A stretch of 64,000 nt of DNA. Origin: Thamnaconus septentrionalis. Lineage: Eukaryota; Chordata; Actinopteri; Tetraodontiformes; Monacanthidae. This document shows positions 10,945-23,323 of the stretch, piece by piece (position 1 is the stretch's first letter; each line of letters starts with the position of its first letter). Below the pieces are notes generated by a model, which searched no databases, had not been told where the DNA came from, and saw only the letters and a list, made by a program, of their open reading frames with translations. A program made the position numbers and the translations under genes. The stretch spans positions 8,484,361 through 8,548,360 of the forward strand of contig CM020501.1 in assembly GCA_009823395.1 (NCBI GenBank), read 5' to 3'.

Positions 10945-11470
10945 CCCCCCCTGAACTGCCACATTATCTTGGTGGGGGAGTTTGAGTGCTCGAGTGATCC
11001 TAGGAGCTACTGTATGTTGCCTGGGGCTTTATGCTCTCTGTAGGGTGTCCCATTGCAAACAGGTCCTAGGTGAAGACAGACTAAAGGCATGTTGAAAACC
11101 CTCAATGATGAAGAAAACATAAGGACCTTGACATCAGAATCAGCAGAATCATCTTTGGACAATGACTGAAAGGACAAGACTGCGGATACAAGCAGGAGAA
11201 ATTAGTTTCCGTAGGGTGGCTGGGCGCACCCAAGGTTCTTTGGAGCTTCGGTAGTAGAGTCACCGCTCCTCTACATTGGAGGCCTCCCTGAGGAGGTGTT
11301 CCGGGTATGCCTCACTGGAAGGAGGCTCCAGGGAAGACAATGCGCTGGAGGGACTACGTCTCTCGGCTGGCCTAGGAACACCTCGGGGTCCCACCGGATG
11401 AACTGGAGGAGGTGACTGGGGCCATGTCTTTGCTGACACTTTAGTGACAGGAGATGGATGGATGGAGGGG
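10945..11470 (+). mobile_element. Internally deleted RTE-like LINE (5' leader joined to 3' end)
   Basis: About 10950-11105 resembles the 5' leader common to a teleost LINE group (CATTATCTTGGTGGGGGAGT, then AAACAGGTCCTAGGTGAAGA). About 11215-11470 resembles the 3' end of such elements: GAGGTGTTCCGGGTATGCCT, CTGGCCTAGGAACACCTCGG, then a GGATGGATGG tail. The body with endonuclease and reverse transcriptase is missing, so the copy is dead. The RTE/Rex3 label is from memory of the motif. Confidence 0.6.
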
Positions 11471-11922
11471 CAATCAGGATGTAAATGTGCAGAATTATAG
11501 ACAGTGGATATTTTCCATTAGTTGTCCCAGTGCAGCCAGCGACGTCAGAAAGTAGAATAATGTAAAATATGACATAACACATGCTCAGTAAACTCCTGGC
11601 TGAATGTTTCAATGTATTTAATAATGCTGGACAGAAACAGGTTTTGTGGTGCTGCTTTTGTGCTCTTACATAGTTTTGTTTTTCAGCACCGTAGTAGCAG
11701 AACTATTCCCTATCAGGAAGGAAAAGGAGTTCCCCCCAGGAAGACCATGTTTTTCCTCTCTGGTGAGTGAAGCTGCACCACACACTGACTTCTTCTTCCC
11801 GAGGTATGTGCACTTGTATTTCTTTCCCCCTTATCATTTGTTTATCTTCACTGAAATTCTTGTTTGAAGTGTTTCTACTAATTCTGGCAGTAGGACTAAT
11901 GATCATAGTTTAACAGTTAATA

Positions 11923-11990
11923 ATAATAATAATAACTTGGATTTATACAGCGCTTTTCATAAACCAAAAGACGCTTACATAAGAAGGGCG
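11923..11990 (+). mobile_element. Fragment of an interspersed repeat with AAT-repeat head
   Basis: AAT repeats followed by TTGGATTTATACAGCGCTTT resemble a very common short fish repeat with a TTTATATAGCGCTTTT core. Another fragment of the same type seems to lie at about 37365-37440 in a glb1 intron. Boundaries are uncertain. Confidence 0.4.
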
Positions 11991-12182
11991 GAGGGTGGGC
12001 AAAACATACGTAACAGACATAGCAAATAAGTGTGCACACACAAACGCAGAGGTAACAAAAGGAAAACAGATTTGCACCGTGCCTTGAAACGTTCTTTTCC
12101 TGTTCCCTTTTTTGATCTTGCAGACCTTTGATTTCCATTTTAACATTTTCACTCAGCAAGGACAAGACAAGTCTTTTTTACC

Positions 12183-13629
12183 ATGTGGGGCAAAGGCAAA
12201 CTGCTACTTGCTGCAGCCATCATCATGGCTTTCGTCTCCAAAGTAAGTTTTGTTTCTCCTCGGTCACCAAGACTTTCAGTTGAAACACAGATTTATCTTA
12301 ACTATATCACTTTCTTTCTTTTTCTCTCTCTCACCATCTTCCTTTCCCTCTCTCTCTCTCTCTCTCTCCCTCTCAATTCTTACTCTTAATTCTTTTCTTC
12401 CAGGCAACTGCGATAAATCCACAGAAAATAGACATGGGTCCACATGCACTGGTTCATACCTACGTTGGATGCCGTGATGAGGCCTTAAAGAAATTCATTC
12501 AGTCAGGACTTTTACAACAAGAGCTAAACAAGAATGCAGACTTTAAGAAAGCGTGGACAGCATCAGGGGGATGTTCCAAGGAGATTCCTGAGAGACTGAA
12601 GGAACATTCCACTGCCATCATGGTTTTTCTGGAGGAGACTGATCCTTTTTTTAAAAACTTTAACGACGGAGTTGAGAAACTGAGTGTAAATGCCACCACC
12701 TATGAAGACCAATTCCATTTCAAATCATTTTACTTCCTGCTTATGGATTTAATGAAACAGGTGCCTCAAAATAAATGCAGGACGGTATTCATGTCTGCCG
12801 ATAAAGGTTACAGCGTGGAAAATGGCTCAAGCGTGAGATTTGGAAGGTTTGTCACAGCTAATACGAATACCAACGGACTGACGGATTTAGATTCTTCAAC
12901 CATTTTAAATATCACGTCTTGCTTCTTCGTGGGAAACAACGTTTGCAACAACAAGGATGATTTAGTCATCTTATCTCCGGCTGAAGTGTTTACCGTGGAG
13001 GATGTAAAAACCATAAAAGATCGAGACGATGGCGACTACACCATGATTGTTCTGAATCACCAGTCAGTGGACACCTCACAGGACTGTTCCATGCTTTCGC
13101 GGTAAGACGGACTTCCCTTCGGGAAAATTTTTTTTTGTTTGCTTCACCTCTGATGTAGTATTCTTATCATCATTGACCCATTGTGTGCCATTGTTCCAAC
13201 TTTTAGGTAGTTTAGTTGACTTTTAATTTTCCTTAAACAGAGCATTCAAGTACTACTGAATATTTAAAATTGACCCCAAAGCTGCACTCTATTTCTCAAT
13301 CATAATAGCAATGTGTGTCATGTGTCAATGTGTCATTTCCGTTGAAATTACTGTTGGTTAATGGTTCATATTTTAGTTACTTGATTAAGCACTAATAACT
13401 CACTAATAATACCATCAGAGTACAAACTCAAACCAAGCAAAATGTTGCCCTTGCAACTTCATCACGCTGATGTATGAAACTGTTGGTTGATCTTTCTTTT
13501 AAGGCCTTTGTATAGACTTGTTAATAATTCTCTATCTGTCTCTGCCTTCCTATCTCTAGGTCTCCAGCAGATGTCTCCACCCAGTGGCTCGTATTGGTGC
13601 TTGGAGCTTCGTTTCTTCTTTACCTGTAA
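12183..13629 (+). CDS. Ecto-ADP-ribosyltransferase-like protein, probably catalytically dead
   Basis: Coding exons 12183-12242, 12404-13101 and 13560-13629 give 275 aa. A 5' UTR exon start is likely at 12124, and a further leader exon at 11687-11762 is possible. Residues 1-23 are a signal peptide. The body follows the vertebrate arginine ADP-ribosyltransferase fold (VGCRDEALKK, FKKAW, KCRTVFM, RFGRF, TSCFF, SPAEVF). The tail WLVLVLGASFLLYL is a GPI-anchor-type hydrophobic end. Sequons are at N116 and N189. Active family members have Arg in TVYRGT, a Ser motif after RFGSF, and Glu-x-Glu before VLIPP. Here these read TVFMSA (Met150), FVTANT and DDLVILSP (Asp205, Leu207). The triad is lost, so a non-enzymatic surface role is inferred. 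A poly(A) signal is at 13933-13938. Confidence 0.82.
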
Positions 13630-13938
13630 TAATTTCTATGGCAAGAACAGCTAGTTATCCAGGGTTCTGCAAACTTTGGTAGATTGCTGCAAAAGTATTC
13701 CTTATTGAGCGAATGAAATGAAAAAAAAAAAAAAAAAACAACATAAAACATTTTTTTTCTAATAATTTGCATGTGTGTGTTTAGGGTCAGTGCACTTAAA
13801 TAACCCAGCAAGGTACTGAAATGTATCTGCTTTGCATAAACTTTGACATAAACTATAACTGTCCAAACTGACTGTCATGAAGGACAGCATTTTTTTTTTA
13901 TAACAGCCTGATTACATACATTAGCCATCCAAAATAAA

Positions 13939-14622
13939 ATTGTATTTTACATTAATATACAAGAATAAAACAAAACTTTTGACTGATGTTCTTGTGTCCA
14001 CACTAAAATATATTATAAGATAAAGTATAATACATTATGTACTTTGCTTTATGTACATGCCATACAAAATTCCAAACATACATACAAACATAGATCCTTA
14101 AATTACAACCATTAAATGTAACCTAATGAATAATCCATCTCAATGCGTGAAATTTAAAGCTCCTACATATATGGGATTAGCATCAATCTCTGCTCCATAA
14201 TAATTCTGATAAAGGCAAATGTATACATAAATGTATACAGTATTTTTTGATAGACCTATTATTATTATTATTATTATTAAATAAAAAAAAAACAAAACAT
14301 AAAACAGATTAAACATTCTCAGTCCGAGTTGTTCATAATTCCAGTCAACGTGTCCATCATGAATAATCCTAACCTAAATAATCCTTCACATTGTGAATTT
14401 TGTTGTTTCAGACCTCAGAGCTTATCAGTAATGAGGGATCTTGAGAGAAATACAAATATTGTGGCAGAACTGCTTCCTTCCTCCAGAGGGCAGCAGAAAC
14501 CAAAAGACACAGTTAATCATCACGGCTGCAAACGGACAAAATCAGTTATTCTGAGTGAGTGTTTTTTTTAAATCTCAAAGCAGCACAGTAAAATCTACAA
14601 AATCTGCCCCACCACATTTCAT
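13939..14622. other. Intergenic region between ART-like gene and tacr3
   Basis: A/T-rich sequence with an ATT microsatellite at about 14262-14279. No exon or element recognised. Confidence 0.5.
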
Positions 14623-14802
14623 TTTATTTTCCCATATACTATTTAGCATGATGGCTGGAGGCTGTGTCACAGACACCAGCACCTCCTGTGGCCTCCTGTG
14701 AGTGCAAGAGACACATTTTTTCTTACTTTACACTGTCTCCTTTTCTAATTACCACTTCGCAGCCTCGCCTAAATGCCTAAACGTTCTCAAGTGTGGCTTG
14801 AC

Positions 14803-17800
14803 CTATTTTCCGCGAGACCGAGCGCTCTTGTCTTTGCTGAGGATGCTGGTGTTGACCCGTGACAGGGTGCACATACTGCTCTGCCGTCCCGGTGGACGTC
14901 TCGTGCTGTGCAGCTCCAAATGATCGCAGCTTGACATTCGGACAAATGGACACCAGCAGAAAACCCGTTTGAAGCCGGATCGGAACCTGGACACAAAGCA
15001 AAATGTGTGTGTGCGTGCGTGTGTGTTTTGATCCATACGTGGACACACTGTGTGTGCACCCACCTGCTGTTGAGGCAGCAGTAGATGATGGGGTTATACA
15101 TGGTGGAGCTCATGGCCAGCCACAGCACCGACAGGTAGACCTGCTGGATGTACTTCCATCTGATCAGCCACTTGTTGAGTCCCGTCACAATGAAGTAGAC
15201 GTGATAGGGCAGCCAGCAGAGGGCGAAGGTCACAACCACGATCATCATCATCTTCACCACCTGAAGGACAAAAAAAGGAAGGAATCGCTAAAACGGTCGC
15301 ATAGAAACTGCAATCGCGTTACGAGCGCTGGGATGTTCCTCAGAATAAAAGGATTTACACAGATACAGAACATTTAAAGGACCAGTGTGTAAGATTTGGC
15401 CTCATTTACAGTTGTTATATTGGGAAAAGTTTGATGTACTTCCATTAATACATAAATGAAAGTGTACACTTGCAGTACAATAAAAGTAATTTGGTCTTAG
15501 CCCAGTTTGCTGCCATCTTGCACTGCCATATTTATAAGGAAGCCTGGTGTTGAAAATCCAGCCCTCCTCACAGCACATTTTGTGATTAGGGTGAGCGCTT
15601 GAGTCCTCAAGTAAACCAACGTAGAAGAAGGTAAATGAGGTATCCAGGTTTGTGTGCACAGCCCACCGGTGTTCACCGTAGTTACTGGCATCCTCAGGTG
15701 AGGGAAGGTGAGAGGGTGAGAGGGTGAGCGCTGCGAACGAAAATGTAACCACTTGATGTTGCTATTTCTTCTCAAAATCTCCAACTATTACACAGTTTAC
15801 CTTTTTCAACACCTTTCTTGTGTTGAAAAACAAACCCTGAATGCATTTTCACATGGATTTATTACATCCCACAGCTTATTTTCAAAAGGACTGTTTGCTG
15901 TCTGCTTCTGTTTTCGTGGTGATAATTCCTTCTCCTGAGCCCAAAGAAGCTGACAATCAAAAGGTCGGTAATGACGCACCAGACGCAGCAGGCTACAGGT
16001 AGGAGGGGGGACGCTGAACTAATCAGAGCTCCACACTGCAAAGCAGCGCTGCGGGGGGGTTCAAAGGAGCCAGCTAGATAATAAACCATCAGCCGAGGCT
16101 CATATGTTGGATGGAGATGAGAAAAGCGACGTCCTCCTGGCTTTGGTCTCGAGGGCATCTTATCAGTGTGAGCCTTTGAATCAAGCCTGACAATGTCTCG
16201 TGCCTTTGTTTGCAGAGATCTCTAAAATAAAATAAAACCCTTTTATCTGCCAGAGCTCAATTTAGCCAGAAAAATGAGCGCCTGGTGATCTCTCTTTCAT
16301 CAAGTCCTCCAGAAGATGATGAATGGCAAATTCACACCTGCCTTTAGTTTTGCATCAAAAGACACAGAATTTATTACAGACCAACACAAACACAAACACA
16401 TAGCAAACTGCCCATAAAAACTCAAATCGGGGATCACAGTCACACTCAACAGTTTTCTCCAAAAAGGCCATCCCCTTTCAGAAGATTTAGTAAACGTTAC
16501 ATTTGAGACACTAGCTTTATTTTAACAACCAGTATTTTATTTTAGAAAGCATAGTATTAATAAAAGTGTTCAATGTACTTTCATTTTACAGAATCTTTGT
16601 GTAGATGACCATGACCTGGGGAACATTTTTCTCGCGGATGTTCAGCTTCTTAGATAATTAATTTAATTAGTAGTGGAAATGTCTCTACCAACCCTCTGCA
16701 CAGTAACCCCTGTTAAGCCCCCGAGACGACATGTTAATCTGTGCTATCGTCGCATTGTGATGTTTATCAACATCGTTCAGCATTAACTCTCAGGGCCGCA
16801 GTGAGAGATGCTCGCCGCGACAGCTGCGGTGACCTTAATCCTGGTTCAACCTGACCCTCACACTCGCTGCGGCAGAGCGCGTCGTCTAATCCGTCATGAT
16901 GACGTCTAGCTACGAGCGCCATCAGACACTTTTCTCCTGCTCTGAAGTTGGCAGTGCAAACCTCTGTTCTGTTCTTAACAAAAGCACATATATGTTTAGT
17001 ATGTGTGTGGTCAACAGTGAGTGACCGGGGGACGTAACATATTTGATTTTGTGAGCTGAGGACCAGTGTGGAAATACTTTTTGCTGGAAAACAGATGTAC
17101 GCGACATGTTAACTCAAGTACTTATTCTCCCGGCTAGTTAACAAGTCTACCACAGTTTTCTGCATTCATTAACTACTTGGACTCCAAACTCCAAAAAGGT
17201 GAAGATCCATAGGGGGCTGCAGAGGTGGAACAAAAGTGGTGTTTACCTTCCGTTTGGCCCTGAGCTGTGCGTGGTAGTTAACTGATGAGTCTCCCGGGAT
17301 CTCCCCTCCCCACAGGGTCACCCCCACAATGGTGTAGGTGATGGCCATCACCATCAGGGGCAGCACGTACACCAGAACTGTCACTACGGTGTGATACCTT
17401 GCAATGTAAAAACACAGAGGGGTGTAAAGGACTCTTTCTGTTTCATGTACGGCACAATCCTGCATTGGTGGTGGTTGCAGTGGTGAAGGATAAACATCAA
17501 TGGGTTTGTCTGCGTCCTCACATGAAGGGGTCGTCGGTCATGCGGGGCCAGGCCACGTAGCAGAGGGTCCTGTGGCGCACGGCCCTGGTGGTGGAGAAGA
17601 AGCAGAGGGGGAAGGCCAGGACCACGGCCAGAGTCCAGATACACACGATGACTCCAGTGGTGGCCTTGGCCGACAGACGGGGCTTCAGGGGATGGATGAT
17701 GGCCATGTACCTGCAGGTCAGAGGTCGGCAGGAGAATTCATGCTTGATGTATTGCAAAAGATGCACATTTAGTGTTTAATAGATAAGATCATTAATGCAA

Positions 17801-17983
17801 AACTGATACAATTATAGTGGGTGAAAAGCAGCATTATAAAGTAACTACATAATGTCACCCTCTTAATCTTTAATCTTAAATTCATCAGTAAAGTAAGAGT
17901 TCACACTCTTGACCAGATTGATCATTGATCACATGACCTATTCAAGAGAGGATGAAGGTGATTCATCAGAGAGGGCGAGCAGC

Positions 17984-18024
<41 letters not shown>

Positions 18025-19007
18025 TTACTAAATATAAAAATACAATACATACTGTAACAAACACACAATATCATAGAATATATCCATACATAGATATTTG
18101 AAAAACATTTGAAAAAAAAAATAAAATCCTATAAATAATATATATATAAACAAAAAACTAATAGTTAATTAAGCATAAATTAATAACTTCACACAATATG
18201 CTATGATGGTAACAATATGTATAATTTAAACTATATTTATCTTAATAATCTTAAAATGTGAGTGCCTGGTGACTTTGAAGAGAGTGCCTATATAACAGCA
18301 GCATCAGCACATGAAATAAGACCATCAAACTTTTTGTCTGTATAATATGGTCTTCAGAGGTTCAAACAAGTACAGTTATGTTTAATGCAAGAACTACTGT
18401 CACAAGGTTATCTCACAAAATGAAATACAGATCCAACCAATTTCCATGACTTCGCCACAGTACAGAGTGCAGGATGCCTGCTGCTTCACCTGCCTGCTAA
18501 GGTGCTTTGAAAGTGAGAAAAACAGACATTTCACTTCATTTACGTTGTAAAACAAAATGAATTCATTACCTAACCTCCACGCAGCGATGGTCAACCACGC
18601 GGTTGACATTTCTAAAGAAAGAGTTCAAGATAACGGCACCTGTCGATGGCCACGGCGGTCATGGAGTAGATGCTGGCGAACACCGCCGCCACGGGGAAGA
18701 AGTTGTGGAAGCGGCAGTACGCCTCGCCGAAGTACCACTGTCCGTGCGCCGCGTACGCGAAGTTGACGAGCGTGTTGAACGCGGCCATGGCCAGGTCGGA
18801 GAAAGCCAAGTTGAGCAGGAAGCAGTTGGTGACGGTCCTCATCCTGCGGTGCGACAGGATGATCCAGACGACCACCAGGTTTCCCACCACGGCCACCACC
18901 AGCACCAGGCTGTAGGCCAGCGACCAGAGCGCGACGCGCCACGGCGGCTGTTCGAACTGGTTGCTGAGGCTCCTGGAGGAGTTGGCTCCATCTCGGCCGG
19001 AAGACAT
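14803..19007 (-). CDS. tacr3: Tachykinin (neurokinin B) receptor, TACR3-like GPCR
   Basis: Five minus-strand exons: 19007-18640, 17710-17522, 17397-17247, 15260-15064, 14986-14803. This is the classic five-exon tachykinin receptor layout with consistent phases, giving 362 aa. Seven membrane segments are visible. Family marks include [16 protein letters not shown] before TM1, [23 protein letters not shown] at 122-127, [15 protein letters not shown] loop ([11 protein letters not shown]), [22 protein letters not shown] and [22 protein letters not shown] and [10 protein letters not shown] favour TACR3 over TACR1. An NSS sequon is at residue 9, and FCWCPF is a likely palmitoylation site. It couples tachykinin peptides to Gq at the plasma membrane. 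The start at 19007 was chosen for context; the in-frame ATG at 19139 would add 44 residues. The C-tail is shorter than in mammalian TACR3. A minus-strand AATAAA lies at 14628-14623. Confidence 0.9.
17982..18023 (+). repeat. AAT microsatellite in tacr3 intron 1
   Basis: About 13 tandem AAT units. Confidence 0.9.
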
Positions 19008-19139
19008 CCCTCTGGCAGGGCTCAAGTCGAGACGCTGCCTGATAAGTCGCGCCACAGCGTGTGACCGGTTTGTGGTCCTGATGCTGCACGCGCGCTCTCT
19101 CCCACGCATCGGATGCGACGGCGGGGAGTCAAATCTCAT

Positions 19140-19769
19140 AGAATCACTTTATCCAGATTAATCTAGCAACGACTGCACAGCTGATCGGGGCAGAACGCGA
19201 ATGTTGTCAACGACAATATTATTTTATGTTATATACAGGTTTGTTTTTTTGCCAAATTATTTACAGTGATTAAGAATTCAAATTATGGCTCATGCATGTT
19301 TTCGTAGGTATAAAGAATCTCGTTTAACAGGAAAGAGGTGATTAAAGTGTAGCGGAGCACCTCTCTCCAAACCTATATAAAATGTTTTAGTGTTGGGCGC
19401 CAGACAGAATTCACGCTCTCAGAAGATAAATTTAAATCTTTATATAGATTTTTTTTTTTATAGTTGGAAAGGTGGAGAGAATGCCCGACTATTGTCTCCC
19501 TACAAAATCAACACAACAAGGGAACCAAAAATGAGTTTGCAATATGAGGGTAATTTAAAGTCCAACAAAATTCATTACAACTTAAATGGTGAGCTTCATA
19601 GTCACTTTCTCATTAAATAAACACATCAACAAACATTTATGCAAACCTAAATTTCTTGAAAAACACAAACAATCGGAATCTCAAAGATCAATATTCAAAT
19701 TAGTCCTTTCAATGTATAAGCAAGTGTGTGTGGTCAGGTAGAGTTCAGTTCAGTTCAGTTCATGAATAT

Positions 19770-19802
<33 letters not shown>

Positions 19803-20520
19803 TCCTGTTCAGTACAGTTCATGAGGGTGAATATGGGTGTTAGGTGTGTGTGTGAGTGTAGCGTGTGCGTAGTCAGAGGAAGCGAGAGAGCATGTGACTT
19901 CAGCAGCCAGGTGGAGAAGCCTGGAGAATGAGGAGGTGAAGGGCCTTAGCTGAGGGAGAGTGGCCTTTGACCCGGAAGGGTTTTGGTGTTCCAAACAGGT
20001 GACTGTTTGCCTGTTCCAGGGAGTTGACTCTTCTTCCTCCTTAGAGACGCTGGTTGCCTGGTCCACCTCCAGTTCACTCCTGTTGTTCCATTTTCTCTCA
20101 ATCCACATCCAGGTTTGTTATCCTTCTTCTCCTGATCTCACTTCTCACTTTCCTTTGGTTCTGCTTCAGCTCTTTTGTTCTTCTTTGTTTGAAGTTCCCG
20201 CTTTTTTTTGTCAGCACAGGTGTCTCTGATTTGTAACTTCCTTCCTCCTCCTCCTTCTGTGATGTCACTTCCTATTTACACCACTTCCTGTATCCTACCT
20301 GGTTACAAAAGAGACATCTTAAGTGTTAAACCACCAACATTTTGGAATATTACAAAGTGCGTATTTACACGCTTCTGGTGGTTATAAAGTTTAATTTCTA
20401 CTCACATAATTTTATTATTGGCATTTATTGTATTTTTACTCTATCTTTATTGATTGTGTATCACCTAATAAATGGATGGATAAAAGTTATGGTTAGTGCT
20501 AAACATACATACACACACAA

Positions 20521-20554
<34 letters not shown>

Positions 20555-23284
20555 TCACTGACTTAAAGCTAAACCCTGTCTTGCAAAGTACCCCACATCA
20601 GGTGTCAATAGACAAAAATGAATGAATGGATGAATGGATGAATGAATGAATGAATGAATCTGATTACCATGTGGCTGTTGTCTGTGACTGCAGCTGCTTT
20701 TTTGACACAAGGAGTCATCAAGCCAGACTGCATTAAAGTGGCAGACGGGCTGAGTGTGATACTTCTAATCCATAATTCCATCTAAATAAGTGCTATGCTT
20801 GAGCTTAAGGGTTATATGTAGATCTGGCTGTATTACATAACTACTCGATTTTAACAGATTTCAGAGCAGAGGCTACAAATGATCTCAAATGTTCCATTTC
20901 ATTAAAGTAAAAAAAATCATTGCGAAATCCCTTTAGTTGGTTTTGGCAGGTCTGATATCACACTGGTCGGATGCTCAACATGAGTCTTGGTTTACTATAT
21001 TGTTTGTGTACATTCGTTTCAAATCAAGACAAAATAAAGAGCGCACCACAGGGAAATCAACAATCAAGCTTCACCCTCACAGACTAAATACCAGAAGGAT
21101 TTCTTTTTTTTCTCCCGCAGGCATCTGATAAGCATAAATACCGGATGGGCAGCAGCTTTCCTCAACGTCTCTCGTGTCTCAGTGAACATTTTCCTGGTGG
21201 TTTGCTGTCAGTGTCTTTGGTCATGGAGTGTAAAAATAAGAGAAGGTCAAACAGTGTTTTTCCGCTCAGTGTGGCCTCATTACCCGCAAGTCAAGTTTAG
21301 GGGCAACTCCCTCTCGCAAAGGTCACCAAGCAGTTCAACACACGCCCCGACTCCCATAATGAAAAGGTCACCAGCTATTAATTGACACCTGATCACATCA
21401 GTGGCAGCATTGAAAATTAAATTGCCTTAATTTTGCCAAAATATATCAGAAAGAGTTGACAAATGACAAAGGAGAAATGGTTAATATGGTGAATGGTGCC
21501 GCCTCAGCAGCTAGGGGGGGGGGGTCATGCCGGCTGTAACCACACTGTGTAATTTTCCCACCCGATGCATTCGTGTGACGTAATCACGTAGAGGACGACC
21601 TGCTTTACGGCAACGTCACACGTGGGTAGCAACTCATAGGTAGCCAATAGCTAGTCAATTTTTTTTTCCCGAAACCAACGCTAGCCACAAAATCCAACAA
21701 GGTTTTGTCTGAGGAGGTGAAGCAAGGGAAGAGAGACAGTGATCGAACACGAAGCCAGACTCGGATAAATATTGGACCAGCTTTTACACTTAGTGGCACT
21801 GAAAGCTGAAAGAGGAATTTTTAGGATATTTTTATTTCTTGTAACCTAACCATAGGCCTAACCTTAGGTTTAGGTTTAACACACACACACACACACACAC
21901 ACACAAATCATTAAAATCATTCATGTATTTCAATGCAGATACTCCTGTTCTCTGAGAACATGTTGTGCTTGGGAGTCTGTATGTCCCAAACCTGCTTAAC
22001 CAGTTCATATTTCTTTGCTGTTGCCCTCATCCCAGTTGCCCTGAGGTCACATCAGCTCCTTTTTTGTCAATGTGTTAATTTGAAGAAGAACAAACAATAC
22101 AGCGCGTCACTTATTGACTCATTTAATTTTAAAAACGGTTAGAGGCAGATATGAATGCAGTCTTCCCTAAATTTCTTTGTGAAAACTCTCATGCAGTTCT
22201 GATGCATTGCACATTTTTACAGCTGAGAAAATCAAACTAAAATAATAAAACAACTTAAATTTAATTAATAAATAAATAAAAATCAGTCGGTAAATCTGAG
22301 AGAGAAATGAATGAGTGACGGTGTGAAGAAGTCATGTGAGAGAAGGCGGATTATGAGCCAGTCACTGATCCACCAGGATTACTCGTCTAAATGGAGCTTT
22401 GGACTCGAGAGAAGGAGAGAGGTAGCGCAGAGAGAGCCTGAACCACAGGGGTTACATGGAGGTGAAAGAAAACCTGTGAGTTAATCACATTTTTAACATT
22501 TACTAGATTAGTGGTCGCTAAACCCGGACTTCAAGCAATTTCACAGGGTGATACTGGTGGAGGGAGGGAGGGGTGGGGTTAAAACTGTTGTATGAAGAGT
22601 TAAAGTAGTTTGTTTTTTACTTATTCATCTATTAAATTCAGAATAATATTACAACACATTGACTTGTAAGAAGTAGACAATGGCCTCTGCCATTGACAAA
22701 CACCTGCACATGGTCTAATAGAGGACTGTATAACCAGGGTTACCTTCCCAGCAGCCTCTCATAGAGGACACGATCTTGGCTACTGTCTCCTTGTCACTTT
22801 CTTGCCTCCTCCAGCAATGGTAGCAATATAACCATGTACACACTACTGAGCTAGCTTCATCTGCTTAAAAAAAATTAAAAGTTTGGATGGATCACAGTTG
22901 TCCTAATTCAAAAAAACAAAGCAGAGGTCCTTTTGTCTGAGCGTCCTGATCTAATGAAGGACCTGGCTGACTTCACTAAGTCACAGATACAGATCTTCTA
23001 CATTCAATCCCCTCTGACCACTGACATCAACAAGGCATTTCACTCCACACAACTATTGCCCACTGGTTATTTTCTCTTTTTGGGACCACTCATTGCAAAA
23101 CTGGAATCTGCAATACTCAGTGTGCTACTAATACCACGCCACTTCAATCTGCCTAAATACACTGAGTTGCTGCCAATTAGATTGGCTGATTGCAGATCAT
23201 GGGTAACAACCTATTAAACATTTTACTTCAGGGTTGATTATTTTTTGAGTTTACAAGACCTAGAAGCCAGAGTACCTGGAGAGA

Positions 23285-23323
<39 letters not shown>

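Noticed and set aside
18603..19064. Long plus-strand frame opposite tacr3 exon 1
   Set aside because: Antisense shadow of a G/C-rich coding exon.
22933..23217. 94-codon frame in the tacr3-acy3 interval
   Set aside because: No recognised family, single short exon, no conserved motif; could be a transposon scrap but not supportable.
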